Origin: DASTDY01 sp035478375
Lineage (GTDB): Bacteria; Patescibacteriota; Saccharimonadia; Saccharimonadales; EFPC-124
DNA length: 59,500 nt
Assembly (NCBI GenBank): GCA_035478375.1
Contig: DATIJQ010000024.1
Coordinates: forward strand, 1-59,500
Reading direction: 5' to 3'
The notes beneath the pieces are model-generated. The model was not told the DNA's origin. It did no database searches and worked only from the letters and a program-made list of their open reading frames with translations. Shown here one piece after another: positions 7,778 to 15,131 of this stretch. How positions within the stretch are numbered: the first letter of the stretch is position 1; each line of letters begins with the position of its first letter. Position numbers and translations under genes: made by a program.

Positions 7778-9067
7778 TTATTTTGGCACACTAACATTTT
7801 GTGCCGCAGCAACAAACGCTTCGCCACGTGCCACAAAGTCTTTAAATAAGTTAAAGCTTGGGCTGGCTGGGGAGAGCAGACAGATTTTGCCAGGTGTAGT
7901 GGCCGTGGCGGCCCAGTTTACTGCGTCGGTCATGTTTTTTGTTGCAAAAAATGTTTTGTGTGCGCCGAGCGCTTCGATACCGGCTTTAATTTTGTCGCCA
8001 GTAGTGGGGAAGATTATAATGTTTTGCACAGGTGATTTTGCCAAATACGCTGACAAACTGTTAAAATCGACACCGCGATCAAAGCCACCGACTAGCAATG
8101 TGTCGACATCGATGCCGAGCGCTTCGAGCGCGGCAATGGTGGCTTCGGGTGCAGTCGAAAACGAATCATTTACCCAAACAACACCACCGAATTTACCCAC
8201 ATATTCAAGGCGATGGGGGAGAGGGTCGGCGGTTTTAATGGCGTTAAGCGCTACGTCGCGCGGTACACCCAAAAACGTGGCGACAGCCAGCGCGGCGGCC
8301 ATGTTGCTGCGGTTGTGTTCACCTTTAAATTTGGTGTCCGCCATGTTTAGCGGAAAATCATCGGCCATAAACGCAAATTTTTGCCCAGCACTCAACTCAG
8401 CCAATTGTTTACATTGCGGGTAAAAAGCGTTGTAAAATACCGCGTCACTTGTTTTTTGGTAAGCGGCAATGCTTTTTTTGGCCGCCCAATAGGCTTCGAC
8501 TGAACCGTGCCGGTCTAAATGTTCGGGGAAGAAACTAGTAATAACCGCAACATTTGGACTAACTCGCAAATGTTCCAACATATAACTACTGAGCTCAACC
8601 ACAAAGGTAGCACCAGTTTTGGCGTGCGGCAAAAATGTAATCATAGGGATGCCAATGTTGCCCATTAAAAAGGTGTTGGGATCGTGTGCTTTAAGCGCTT
8701 CGTAAATTAGCGTGGTCGTTGTGCTTTTACCTTTGCTACCAGTAACACCGACAGTGCGCACGCCGGTATCGGCGATGCTATCAAAAAAGATGCGCGTCAT
8801 GTCGGTTGTTTTGCTAGCAACAGCATCGAGCTCGGGCGAGTTTTTAATGCCGGAGCTGCGAATAATCACATCAAAATTGTCTAGATCTTTGAGGTAATCG
8901 GAGCCGGTTTGCAACGCAACGCTGTCAATATGCAAGGTCGGGTCAGCGTCGGCAACAGTAATGCGTGCGTTGGGTGCGTGTTGTAGCAACGCTTCGTGCA
9001 TGGCCCGACCTTCGCGGCCGTAACCAATGAGGCAAATAGTTTTGCCGGTAAGTTCGGTAATTTTCAT
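7778..9067 (-). CDS. murD: UDP-MurNAc-L-Ala glutamate ligase, probably the L-glutamate-adding MurD2 type
   Basis: Mur ligase that adds glutamate to UDP-N-acetylmuramoyl-L-alanine in the cytosol. The 429-residue protein has the N-terminal Rossmann UDP-binding domain (ICLIGYGREGRAM), the ATP loop GVTGSKGKSTTT at about 107-118, the central GEHNRSNMAAA, and the C-terminal motif LLSPASPSFNLFKDFVARG that is diagnostic for MurD among Mur ligases. It overlaps the upstream murL by 4 nt (ATGA), so the two are translationally coupled. In Xanthomonas such a partner ligase (MurD2) adds L-Glu, which MurL then epimerises. The same is inferred here from context; the sequence alone cannot tell L- from D-Glu specificity. 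Confidence 0.93.
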   Translation of the reverse strand: MKITELTGKTICLIGYGREGRAMHEALLQHAPNARITVADADPTLHIDSVALQTGSDYLKDLDNFDVIIRSSGIKNSPELDAVASKTTDMTRIFFDSIADTGVRTVGVTGSKGKSTTTTLIYEALKAHDPNTFLMGNIGIPMITFLPHAKTGATFVVELSSYMLEHLRVSPNVAVITSFFPEHLDRHGSVEAYWAAKKSIAAYQKTSDAVFYNAFYPQCKQLAELSAGQKFAFMADDFPLNMADTKFKGEHNRSNMAAALAVATFLGVPRDVALNAIKTADPLPHRLEYVGKFGGVVWVNDSFSTAPEATIAALEALGIDVDTLLVGGFDRGVDFNSLSAYLAKSPVQNIIIFPTTGDKIKAGIEALGAHKTFFATKNMTDAVNWAATATTPGKICLLSPASPSFNLFKDFVARGEAFVAAAQNVSVPK

Positions 9068-10392
9068 AGTATACCCTCCAAAAGTTTGCGGGATGCTGGC
9101 GGCACATTGGTAAAATCGGGTTTTAGTATGTCTTGCACTAATGTATCTGGGTTTTTAAGCACAATGTGCGTGGCAAAATCGCGCCCAATTGGCGTTTGAG
9201 CAAATTCTGGTTTTTTGAGCGCAAGGTGCATGGCGGCGCGCATTTCATCAGGCGTGCCGACGCAGTCAAAGGGTTTAATGCCTTCGGCGCCCCATAGCTG
9301 ACGATACGTGTGCAGCAAGGTTTCGTCGTCGAATAAGTTTTTGCCGTACATGGTAATAACAGTAGTTCCGGGCAACACCGCAGCATACAACGCAAAAATG
9401 AAGCAACATTTGTAGCAGTGACCGCACCAGGCGCCTTGGTGTGGATCTTTGCTGAGCATCAGCCAGTTTTGGTTACAACTAGTAGTATGTGCAAAAAAGT
9501 TGGGGTAGTTGGCAAAGATTTCAGCAATTTTAAGTTCGCTTAACGGTCGCAGTGGGTTGAGGTACTGCACTTTATTTGTAACAAAATTTTGGATGTAATT
9601 AGTGACGAGTTTTTCGGCTTCAATGCCCTTGCTCCATTGGTGGTTAACGGTCATGCCAAGGTAATCGACGTTGCCGTAATCGGCGCTGCGTTCGTTGCTA
9701 AACGCCACGCTGTCGTGGCCGCTCAGCAGGGCAATAACGATGCTTAAAAACGTAATGTAACCAGTGATTGGTACGTGACCGTTGTAGGCACCTTGACTGT
9801 TGAGGGTGAACAGCTGCGGGTCCAATTGGCGCTCGACCGTAATGCGTGGCAGGCTGGTTAGGTCAGCGAGTTCGTCAATGTATTTGTGCGCACGCAACCT
9901 AAAAATCGTTGGGCGAATACCACGTTGCTGTAAAAGTTGCATCGTTACAATAGAATCTTTGCCACCACCGAACGGCAATAGAGTTTTGGTCTGCTCAACA
10001 GTAGTCTTTTGTAATGTAACTGCTGTATTTTTTGTAACAGGGAAGTTGATTAAGCCGCGAAAATCAAGCTTATTTTGGTAAAAGAATTCACCTAAACCGT
10101 GAGTATAAAATGTGTTCCAAAACGTCGCTTGTTCGGCGTTTAAATCGCCGCTGCGCACCATACTATTTTTGGGACAAAAGGCTTTGTAATAACTAACGCC
10201 GCCGGCCAAATGCAAAGCAAAAAGCGCACGCTGCACGTCTGGTGAGTCGGCGAGGTCGAGCGGCACGTCAGCCGGCAAGGGGAGTGCTTCGGTAAAGTTT
10301 AACTCGTCGTCAAAACTGTAGCGCAGCAAAATAGTGCGTGTGGTTTTGTCGATTTCAAAGCTATCAAAAATAAAACGGCTGGGTGTGTCCAT
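9064..10392 (-). CDS. murL: UDP-MurNAc-L-Ala-L-Glu epimerase MurL
   Basis: Predicted ATP-dependent epimerase that turns the terminal L-Glu of UDP-MurNAc-L-Ala-L-Glu into D-Glu, replacing the need for glutamate racemase. The 442-residue protein carries a PP-loop-like ATP site FGGGKDS at about 141-147 within a HUP/adenine-nucleotide-hydrolase-like fold. It also has the passage VAFSNERSADYGNVDYLGM and a Cys/His cluster WCGHCYKCCF towards the C-terminus; these resemble the MurL family (COG/DUF annotations often leave it unnamed). Direct coupling to murD is strong functional support. A TATACT box ends 6 nt before the ATG and predicts a leaderless mRNA. The alternative, another PP-loop enzyme such as a tRNA-modifying ligase, is less likely given the partner. 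Confidence 0.85.
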   Translation of the reverse strand: MDTPSRFIFDSFEIDKTTRTILLRYSFDDELNFTEALPLPADVPLDLADSPDVQRALFALHLAGGVSYYKAFCPKNSMVRSGDLNAEQATFWNTFYTHGLGEFFYQNKLDFRGLINFPVTKNTAVTLQKTTVEQTKTLLPFGGGKDSIVTMQLLQQRGIRPTIFRLRAHKYIDELADLTSLPRITVERQLDPQLFTLNSQGAYNGHVPITGYITFLSIVIALLSGHDSVAFSNERSADYGNVDYLGMTVNHQWSKGIEAEKLVTNYIQNFVTNKVQYLNPLRPLSELKIAEIFANYPNFFAHTTSCNQNWLMLSKDPHQGAWCGHCYKCCFIFALYAAVLPGTTVITMYGKNLFDDETLLHTYRQLWGAEGIKPFDCVGTPDEMRAAMHLALKKPEFAQTPIGRDFATHIVLKNPDTLVQDILKPDFTNVPPASRKLLEGIL

Positions 10393-10398
10393 ACTTAT

Positions 10399-10404
10399 AG
10401 TATA
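10399..10404 (-). promoter_or_regulatory. -10 box of murL-murD
   Basis: TATACT on the minus strand; 6 nt separate it from the murL ATG (10392), so transcription should start at or next to the start codon. Confidence 0.6.
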
Positions 10405-10427
10405 CCTTTTTGCGGATAGAAATGAGC

Positions 10428-10456
10428 TTACAAATTGACAAGCTCTGCGGTATTCT
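10428..10456 (+). promoter_or_regulatory. Promoter of the gene at 10490
   Basis: TTACAA (10428-10433), 17-bp spacer, TATTCT (10451-10456). The leader of about 27 nt has GGAG at 10482-10485 before the GTG at 10490. A TTGACA at 10435 is also present but has no well-spaced -10. Confidence 0.45.
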
Positions 10457-10489
10457 AAACAGGCAATCTACTGTAGCGATTGGAGTACT

Positions 10490-10837
10490 GTGTCGACTCC
10501 CGATTTTGGTTCTGAGCTGAAGCGCTTCGCCGTACATGTGTTTCCGGGCGAATATGTTGGCCCCGTGTATGTACATGTCGCCGCACAGGGAAACGAAGTC
10601 AACGATGTAAATGTTGAGCTACTGTGGGGACCCCTCCGATTCGCAATTGAGCTGGGAGATGTTGACGAGAAAGGCTACGCGTTGGTGTGCGCCAAAATCA
10701 AGCCCGAGGAAAACCCGCCGCCGCTGCGCGTTCGGATTAACGCCTACCTGAATATTACGTTTGGCCAAGGCGACAGCCCACTGCCATACGAATACATCAA
10801 GGATTGCAATGAGGGCTGGGTCCCGGCGTCGTCCTAG
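10490..10837 (+). CDS. Hypothetical protein, 115 residues
   Basis: Not recognised. The protein is small, acidic and predicted to be mainly beta strand (VNVELLWGPLRFAIELG, LRVRINAYLNITFG), without signal peptide or membrane helix. GTG 10490 is chosen because GGAG lies 4 nt upstream and a promoter sits at a suitable distance. It stands alone between the divergent murL and prfB and is followed by nested hairpins. Its codon use (GAG, AAG, CTG) and its promoter-plus-Shine-Dalgarno layout match the other single unknown genes in this window. No function can be assigned. Confidence 0.6.
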   Translation: MSTPDFGSELKRFAVHVFPGEYVGPVYVHVAAQGNEVNDVNVELLWGPLRFAIELGDVDEKGYALVCAKIKPEENPPPLRVRINAYLNITFGQGDSPLPYEYIKDCNEGWVPASS

Positions 10838-10871
10838 GCTTTTTACAGTGGTCGCACCGCGCCTGCACTGA

Positions 10872-10911
10872 CAACCGGAACGCCCTGCGCCGGTTGCCGG
10901 TGTGGGGCGTT
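10872..10911 (+). terminator. Two interlocked hairpins, one terminator-like
   Basis: AACGCCC (10879-10885) pairs with GGGCGTT (10905-10911) and runs into TTTCC, which looks like a terminator. A competing stem CAACCGG (10872-10878) with CCGGTTG (10890-10896) crosses it, so the two are alternatives or form a pseudoknot. Confidence 0.55.
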
Positions 10912-10932
10912 TTCCTTGAATGCAATCCCAGG

Positions 10933-10938
10933 TATAAT
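10933..10938 (+). promoter_or_regulatory. -10 box of prfB
   Basis: Consensus TATAAT ending 7 nt before the ATG at 10946; predicts a leaderless prfB mRNA. No clear -35. Confidence 0.65.
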
Positions 10939-10945
10939 AAAACAG

Positions 10946-12022
10946 ATGGACGAACTCATAAAAAAAATCACACGCTTGCGGGCGGATGTAACAGCTGGGC
11001 TTAAAAAGCTTGGCGTCGAAAAATTGCAGGCCAGCATTGCCGACCTGCAAAATCAAATGGCCGCACCCGATTTTTGGCAAGATGTGCAAGCGGCTCAAAA
11101 AATTGCCCAGCGCGAGTCAAAAATGCGCGCCCAACTCGAACCCTGGCAAACGTTAAATGGGGAAGTGAACGACGCGCTGGAACTTGCTAACGCTGGCGAC
11201 GCGGGTCTGCAGGCGGAACTCACTACACAGCTTGCAGAGCTCGAAAAAAACTACGCTATCCTTAAACAAGATCTACTTTTTAGCGGTCGCTACGATGACC
11301 ACGACGCTATTTTGCGCCTCAGCGCTGGCGTTGGCGGCACCGACGCGCAGGATTGGACGGCCATGTTGCTGCGCATGTACACCCGGTGGGCCGAGCAGAA
11401 CAACCTAAAAACCGAACTCATAGAAGAATCACCGGGCGAAGAAGCCGGCCTAAAAAGCGTCAGCATAAGCGTCAGTGGCCCGTATGCGTATGGCAAATTA
11501 AAAAGCGAGCACGGTGTGCACCGGTTGGTGCGCCTCAGCCCATTTAATGCTGACAACTTGCGCCAGACCAGTTTTGCGTTGGTTGAGGTTTTGCCTCAAA
11601 TCGACGCGCCCGACGAAGTTATTATTGACGATAAAGACCTGCGCATTGACGTCTACCGCAGCGGCGGTCACGGCGGCCAAAGTGTCAACACAACAGATAG
11701 TGCGGTGCGCATAACGCACGTGCCGACGGGTATTGTGGTGAGCATCCAAAACGAACGCAGCCAGCTACAAAACAAAGAAACAGCCATGAAAATTTTGCGC
11801 AGCAAATTGGCGCAATTGCAGCTCGAACAACATAAAGAAAAGCTCGCCGACCTTAAAGCTACAAAATCTGCCGACTGGGGCAGCCAAATCCGCAACTACG
11901 TTTTGCACCCGTACACATTAGTAAAAGACACACGCACGGGGCACGAAACTCACGACGCGCAAGGTGTTTTAGATGGTGCATTGAATCCGTTTATAGAGGC
12001 GTATTTGACGAAGGTAGGGTAG
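10946..12022 (+). CDS. prfB: Peptide chain release factor 2
   Basis: Recognises UGA and UAA stop codons and triggers peptide release. The 358-residue protein has the stop-codon tripeptide SPF at about 198-200 (RF2-type; RF1 would have PxT) and the peptidyl-transferase motif GGQ at about 243-245 in SGGHGGQSVN. The N-terminal helical domain is complete. The frame is continuous: there is no programmed +1 frameshift site near codon 25, as many bacteria have. ATG 10946 is preferred over an upstream TTG because the -10 box lies between them, so the upstream codon would not be transcribed. Several genes here end in TGA, consistent with a working RF2 and standard code 11. Confidence 0.96.
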   Translation: MDELIKKITRLRADVTAGLKKLGVEKLQASIADLQNQMAAPDFWQDVQAAQKIAQRESKMRAQLEPWQTLNGEVNDALELANAGDAGLQAELTTQLAELEKNYAILKQDLLFSGRYDDHDAILRLSAGVGGTDAQDWTAMLLRMYTRWAEQNNLKTELIEESPGEEAGLKSVSISVSGPYAYGKLKSEHGVHRLVRLSPFNADNLRQTSFALVEVLPQIDAPDEVIIDDKDLRIDVYRSGGHGGQSVNTTDSAVRITHVPTGIVVSIQNERSQLQNKETAMKILRSKLAQLQLEQHKEKLADLKATKSADWGSQIRNYVLHPYTLVKDTRTGHETHDAQGVLDGALNPFIEAYLTKVG

Positions 12023-12059
12023 TTGCTTTTAGAATTCGCCGGTACTGCCTGCCAACTCT

Positions 12060-12181
12060 GGCCTTCGGAACTTGCGAAGCCGCGAGTGGCGTCCCACGGG
12101 GCGGATGGGGCGACGAGGCTCGCGGGGTTGCAAATGTGGATTAGGCGAGGCGGGACTAGCAATCGTCTTTTGCGCCCCATC
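12060..12181. other. GC-rich structured intergenic segment between prfB and ftsE
   Basis: No open frame. Hairpin CTTCG/CGAAG at 12063-12079. A nested structure follows: GATGGGGCG (12104-12112) pairs with CGCCCCATC (12173-12181); inside it GACGA (12112-12116) pairs with TCGTC (12163-12167), and CTCGC (12119-12123) with GCGAG (12145-12149). The outer closure is tRNA-sized, but there is no TpsiC or anticodon arm in the right place. It could be a structured RNA, the prfB 3' end, or a relic. Confidence 0.45.
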
Positions 12182-12191
12182 ATGCTTGTGC

Positions 12192-12197
12192 TACAAT
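12192..12197 (+). promoter_or_regulatory. -10 box of ftsEX
   Basis: TACAAT; an ATG at 12196 overlaps it and so cannot be in the mRNA. The next in-frame ATG (12205) is 7 nt downstream, predicting a leaderless ftsE. Confidence 0.6.
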
Positions 12198-12204
12198 GGT
12201 TTTA

Positions 12205-12894
12205 ATGATTTTGCTGGATCGTGTCACCAAAATCTTTGGCAAAGAGAACAAACCCGCGCTTAATCGCATCAGTTTACACATCGAACCCAAAGAATTCGTT
12301 ATTATCGTCGGCACCAGTGGCGCTGGGAAGTCGACACTGCTCAAATTGCTCACGCGTGAAGAAAAACCGACCAACGGCAAAATCGTTGTTGGCGGTATTG
12401 ATTACGACACATTAAAAGACAAGAATATTCCGCTGCTGCGCCGTAAAATTGGTGTAGTGTTCCAAGATTTTAAGTTATTGCCGCAGCGCACTGTGTTCGA
12501 AAATATATCATTCGCGCTAGAGATTGCCGGCATGAGCAACCGCGAAATCAAAAACACCGTACCAAAAGTCATCGAACTCGTTGGGCTCACTGGCAAAGAG
12601 ACTAAATTCCCTGGCGAACTATCTGGCGGCGAACGCCAACGTGTCGCCATCGCCCGTGCCGTTGTCCGTCAGCCAAAGATTTTAATCGCCGACGAACCGA
12701 CCGGTAACCTTGACCCCAAACACAGCTGGGACATTGTACGCCTGCTCGAAAAAATCAACCGCTATGGCACCACTGTCTTGCTTACCACCCACAACCAGGA
12801 TATTGTTAATAAACTCAAACGCCGCGTCATAACCATTGACCACGGAAAGATTGTCGCCGATGTTGCACAAGGCAGCTACCGCCAAGGCGAATAA
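12205..12894 (+). CDS. ftsE: Cell-division ABC transporter ATPase FtsE
   Basis: ATPase of the FtsEX complex, which signals across the membrane to activate peptidoglycan hydrolases during division. The 229-residue protein has Walker A GTSGAGKS (36-43), the Q-loop Gln in VVFQDFKLLPQRTVFEN (about 87), the signature LSGGERQ (139-145) and Walker B ILIADEP (159-165). The switch His is in TTHNQ. The wording VVFQDFKLLPQRTVFEN is typical of FtsE. ATG 12205 is chosen over 12196 because the latter lies in the -10 box. ftsX follows after 19 nt, and then the likely target hydrolase. Confidence 0.95.
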   Translation: MILLDRVTKIFGKENKPALNRISLHIEPKEFVIIVGTSGAGKSTLLKLLTREEKPTNGKIVVGGIDYDTLKDKNIPLLRRKIGVVFQDFKLLPQRTVFENISFALEIAGMSNREIKNTVPKVIELVGLTGKETKFPGELSGGERQRVAIARAVVRQPKILIADEPTGNLDPKHSWDIVRLLEKINRYGTTVLLTTHNQDIVNKLKRRVITIDHGKIVADVAQGSYRQGE

Positions 12895-12913
12895 AAGGAA
12901 GCGCAAACAGATT

Positions 12914-13867
12914 ATGCGACGCAAATGGATTACAATACTGCGGGTCGTCCGCTACGGCATCAGCAACTTTACCCGTAACGCGTGGCTGACCGTTGCCGCC
13001 ACCATTGTTATGATTATTACGCTGACCATTGTTATGGTCACGGTCACTGCTCATTTTGTTTTTGATGATACATTGGCGGTGTTCCGGCAAAAAATTGATA
13101 TTTCGGTGTATCTATGTGATACCGATGTACCGGGTTGTAATACAAACGTGACAGACGCGCAGCGCCAACAACTCACAGACGATATAAAACGGCTGTCATT
13201 TGTCACCAGTACCGATTACGTCACAAAAAATGATGCACGCCAGGCATTTATTCAAGATAACCAAAGTGATGTACAAAAATTACAAGCACTACAAACATTA
13301 GGGGACCGCAACCCGTTGCCAGCCAGTTTGCGCGTGCACGTTAACGACACCAACCGCTTAAATGATATTAGTAATTTGGTCAACCAATCTAAGTATAAGT
13401 CGTGGCAGGCACGGCCGGCTTCGATTTCTGGTTCACGTAAAGATGCTATTGAGTCGCTCGCCCGAGCAGCGCAGTATGCCGAACTTGGCGGTTTTGCAAT
13501 TTCGGGATTGTTCTTATTTATATCAATCATGATAATTTTTAACACTATTCGCATGGCCATTTTTAACCGCCGCGACGAAATCGAAATTATGAAACTTATT
13601 GGGGCAGAAAAGAGCTTTATCCGCGGACCATTCATCGTCGAAGCGTCGCTGTATGGTATTATTGCCGCAATCGTTTCGGTCGCTTTAATGTACAGCGTGC
13701 TGTTGTTCGCCGGCCCGAGCCTTTCTAATGCTGGTATTGATGTTGATGGCACGGTAAAATTCTTTACCGCTTGGCCAGTTTTAGTGTTTAGCGCCCAAGT
13801 GTTGGTCGGTATATTTATCGGTGTTGTGTCGTCGCTTATGGCCATGCGCCGTTACTTAAAAGTGTAG
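12914..13867 (+). CDS. ftsX: Cell-division membrane protein FtsX
   Basis: Membrane partner of FtsE. The 317-residue protein shows the FtsX topology: a cytoplasmic N-terminus (RRKWITILRVVRYGISNFTR), TM1 at about 24-44 (WLTVAATIVMIITLTIVMV), a large extracellular loop of about 150 residues with two Cys (CDTDVPGC), then three TM segments at about 195-215, 245-270 and 285-305. Between TM2 and TM3 is the family segment RRDEIEIMKLIGA. ATG 12914 is supported by AAGGAAG upstream; an earlier start would overlap ftsE deeply. The extracellular loop is the part that contacts a hydrolase in other bacteria; the CHAP protein next door is the obvious candidate. Confidence 0.94.
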   Translation: MRRKWITILRVVRYGISNFTRNAWLTVAATIVMIITLTIVMVTVTAHFVFDDTLAVFRQKIDISVYLCDTDVPGCNTNVTDAQRQQLTDDIKRLSFVTSTDYVTKNDARQAFIQDNQSDVQKLQALQTLGDRNPLPASLRVHVNDTNRLNDISNLVNQSKYKSWQARPASISGSRKDAIESLARAAQYAELGGFAISGLFLFISIMIIFNTIRMAIFNRRDEIEIMKLIGAEKSFIRGPFIVEASLYGIIAAIVSVALMYSVLLFAGPSLSNAGIDVDGTVKFFTAWPVLVFSAQVLVGIFIGVVSSLMAMRRYLKV

Positions 13868-13925
13868 GCACTACGCATTGACGCGCGGCATCTTTTAGGC
13901 TATTATAAAAACGCTTATTCTTACC

Positions 13926-15044
13926 ATGAAGATATATACGATTACTAAAATGACTAAACGCATAACGCTCACCATAACGGCAGCGCTATTAGCCGTGCTT
14001 GTGCCGGTTTCGGCGGTTAATGCAGATAGCTACGACGACCAAATTAAAGCACTGCAAAACGAAGTCACTAATTACCAATCGCAAGCGGCGTCCATTCACG
14101 CTCAGGCTGACACGCTGCAAAACCAACTAAATTCTATGCAAGCAACGTCGGCTGGTCTGCAGGCGCAAATTGATCTCAATACGGCAACGGTTAACCAGTT
14201 AAATCAGCAAATTGCCGATACAGAAGCTAAAATTAATGCCCAAAAAGATAGTTTAAGTGGTGATTTAGTGTCGCTGTATTTAGATAGTTCAGTAACGCCA
14301 ATCGAGGCGCTAGCGTCATCCAAAAGCATTTCTGATTTTATAGACAAACAAGAATACCGCGACACCATTCGCCAAGATTTGCAGAATGGTATTAGCACGG
14401 TTACGCAGCTTAAAAAAGATTTAAGTGACAAAAAGACATCAGTACAGCAGACACTCAACGACCAATCAAGCCAAAAGGCGGCACTTGCTGCGCAAGAAAC
14501 CGCCCAAGCCAACCTGCTCGCCCAAACCCAGGGGCAAGAAGCTGCCTACCAGCAAATTGCATCGCAAAAAAATGCCCAAATTAGTACGTTGCGTGCGCAG
14601 CAAGTCGCGGCTAACCTTAAGTGGGGCGGCAATGTTAGCTATTCACCGCGTGGCGGTGGCTATCCGTCGTACTGGAACGATATACCAATGGACAGCACCT
14701 TAGATAACTGGGGTATGTACAACCGTGAGTGCGTTAGTTTTGCTGCATTTAAAGTTGCTTCGTCGGGCAGGCACATGCCGTATTGGGGTGGTTCGGGCAA
14801 TGCTATACAATGGCCGGGCAATGCGCGTGCAAGTGGTATCCCGGTTGACCAAAATCCAAAAGCTGGTGACGTCGCTATTTGGCCAGTTGGTTATTATGGC
14901 CACGCAATGTACGTCGAAGGTGTCTCAAACGGTAACTTAGCTATTAGCGAATACAATTACGACTGGACTGGCCGCTATAGCGAGCGCACCGTTAGCGCAA
15001 GCACGTGGCAAGCGCAAGGTTTTGTGTTTATCCACTTCCAGTAA
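13926..15044 (+). CDS. Secreted coiled-coil CHAP-domain peptidoglycan hydrolase (PcsB-like)
   Basis: Predicted exported amidase or endopeptidase that cuts peptidoglycan at the septum under FtsEX control. An N-terminal signal peptide ends about VSAVNA-D. Residues about 35-235 form a Gln/Ala-rich coiled coil (repeated KIN/QIxxL patterns), and about 250-372 is a CHAP domain with the catalytic Cys269 in NRECVSFAAFK, His326 in GYYGHAMYVEG and a Glu/Asn at about 342-344. This domain order matches PcsB of streptococci, which is kept inactive by its coiled coil until FtsX releases it. The start may be ATG 13926 or the ATG at 13950; a TATTAT box at about 13902 gives a very short leader for the first. 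Confidence 0.88.
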   Translation: MKIYTITKMTKRITLTITAALLAVLVPVSAVNADSYDDQIKALQNEVTNYQSQAASIHAQADTLQNQLNSMQATSAGLQAQIDLNTATVNQLNQQIADTEAKINAQKDSLSGDLVSLYLDSSVTPIEALASSKSISDFIDKQEYRDTIRQDLQNGISTVTQLKKDLSDKKTSVQQTLNDQSSQKAALAAQETAQANLLAQTQGQEAAYQQIASQKNAQISTLRAQQVAANLKWGGNVSYSPRGGGYPSYWNDIPMDSTLDNWGMYNRECVSFAAFKVASSGRHMPYWGGSGNAIQWPGNARASGIPVDQNPKAGDVAIWPVGYYGHAMYVEGVSNGNLAISEYNYDWTGRYSERTVSASTWQAQGFVFIHFQ

Positions 15045-15131
15045 CGTGGCAAATCTCACCACATAAAACGCAAGCATTTCGTGCTACTATTACATAAGTG
15101 AAATCTGTAAAACCGTGGAGGGTAGACGGCC

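Noticed and set aside
9064..10392. PP-loop protein as tRNA-modifying (TilS/QueC-like) enzyme
   Set aside because: The 4-nt coupling to a MurD ligase, the length and the surrounding motifs fit MurL better.
10916..11030. Programmed +1 frameshift at the start of prfB
   Set aside because: The frame from ATG 10946 is continuous and no in-frame TGA with a Shine-Dalgarno-like stimulator is present near codon 25.
12104..12181. tRNA gene between prfB and ftsE
   Set aside because: The outer stem has 9 pairs and the right size, but no TpsiC-arm GTTCRANNC, D-arm or anticodon loop fits at the expected positions.
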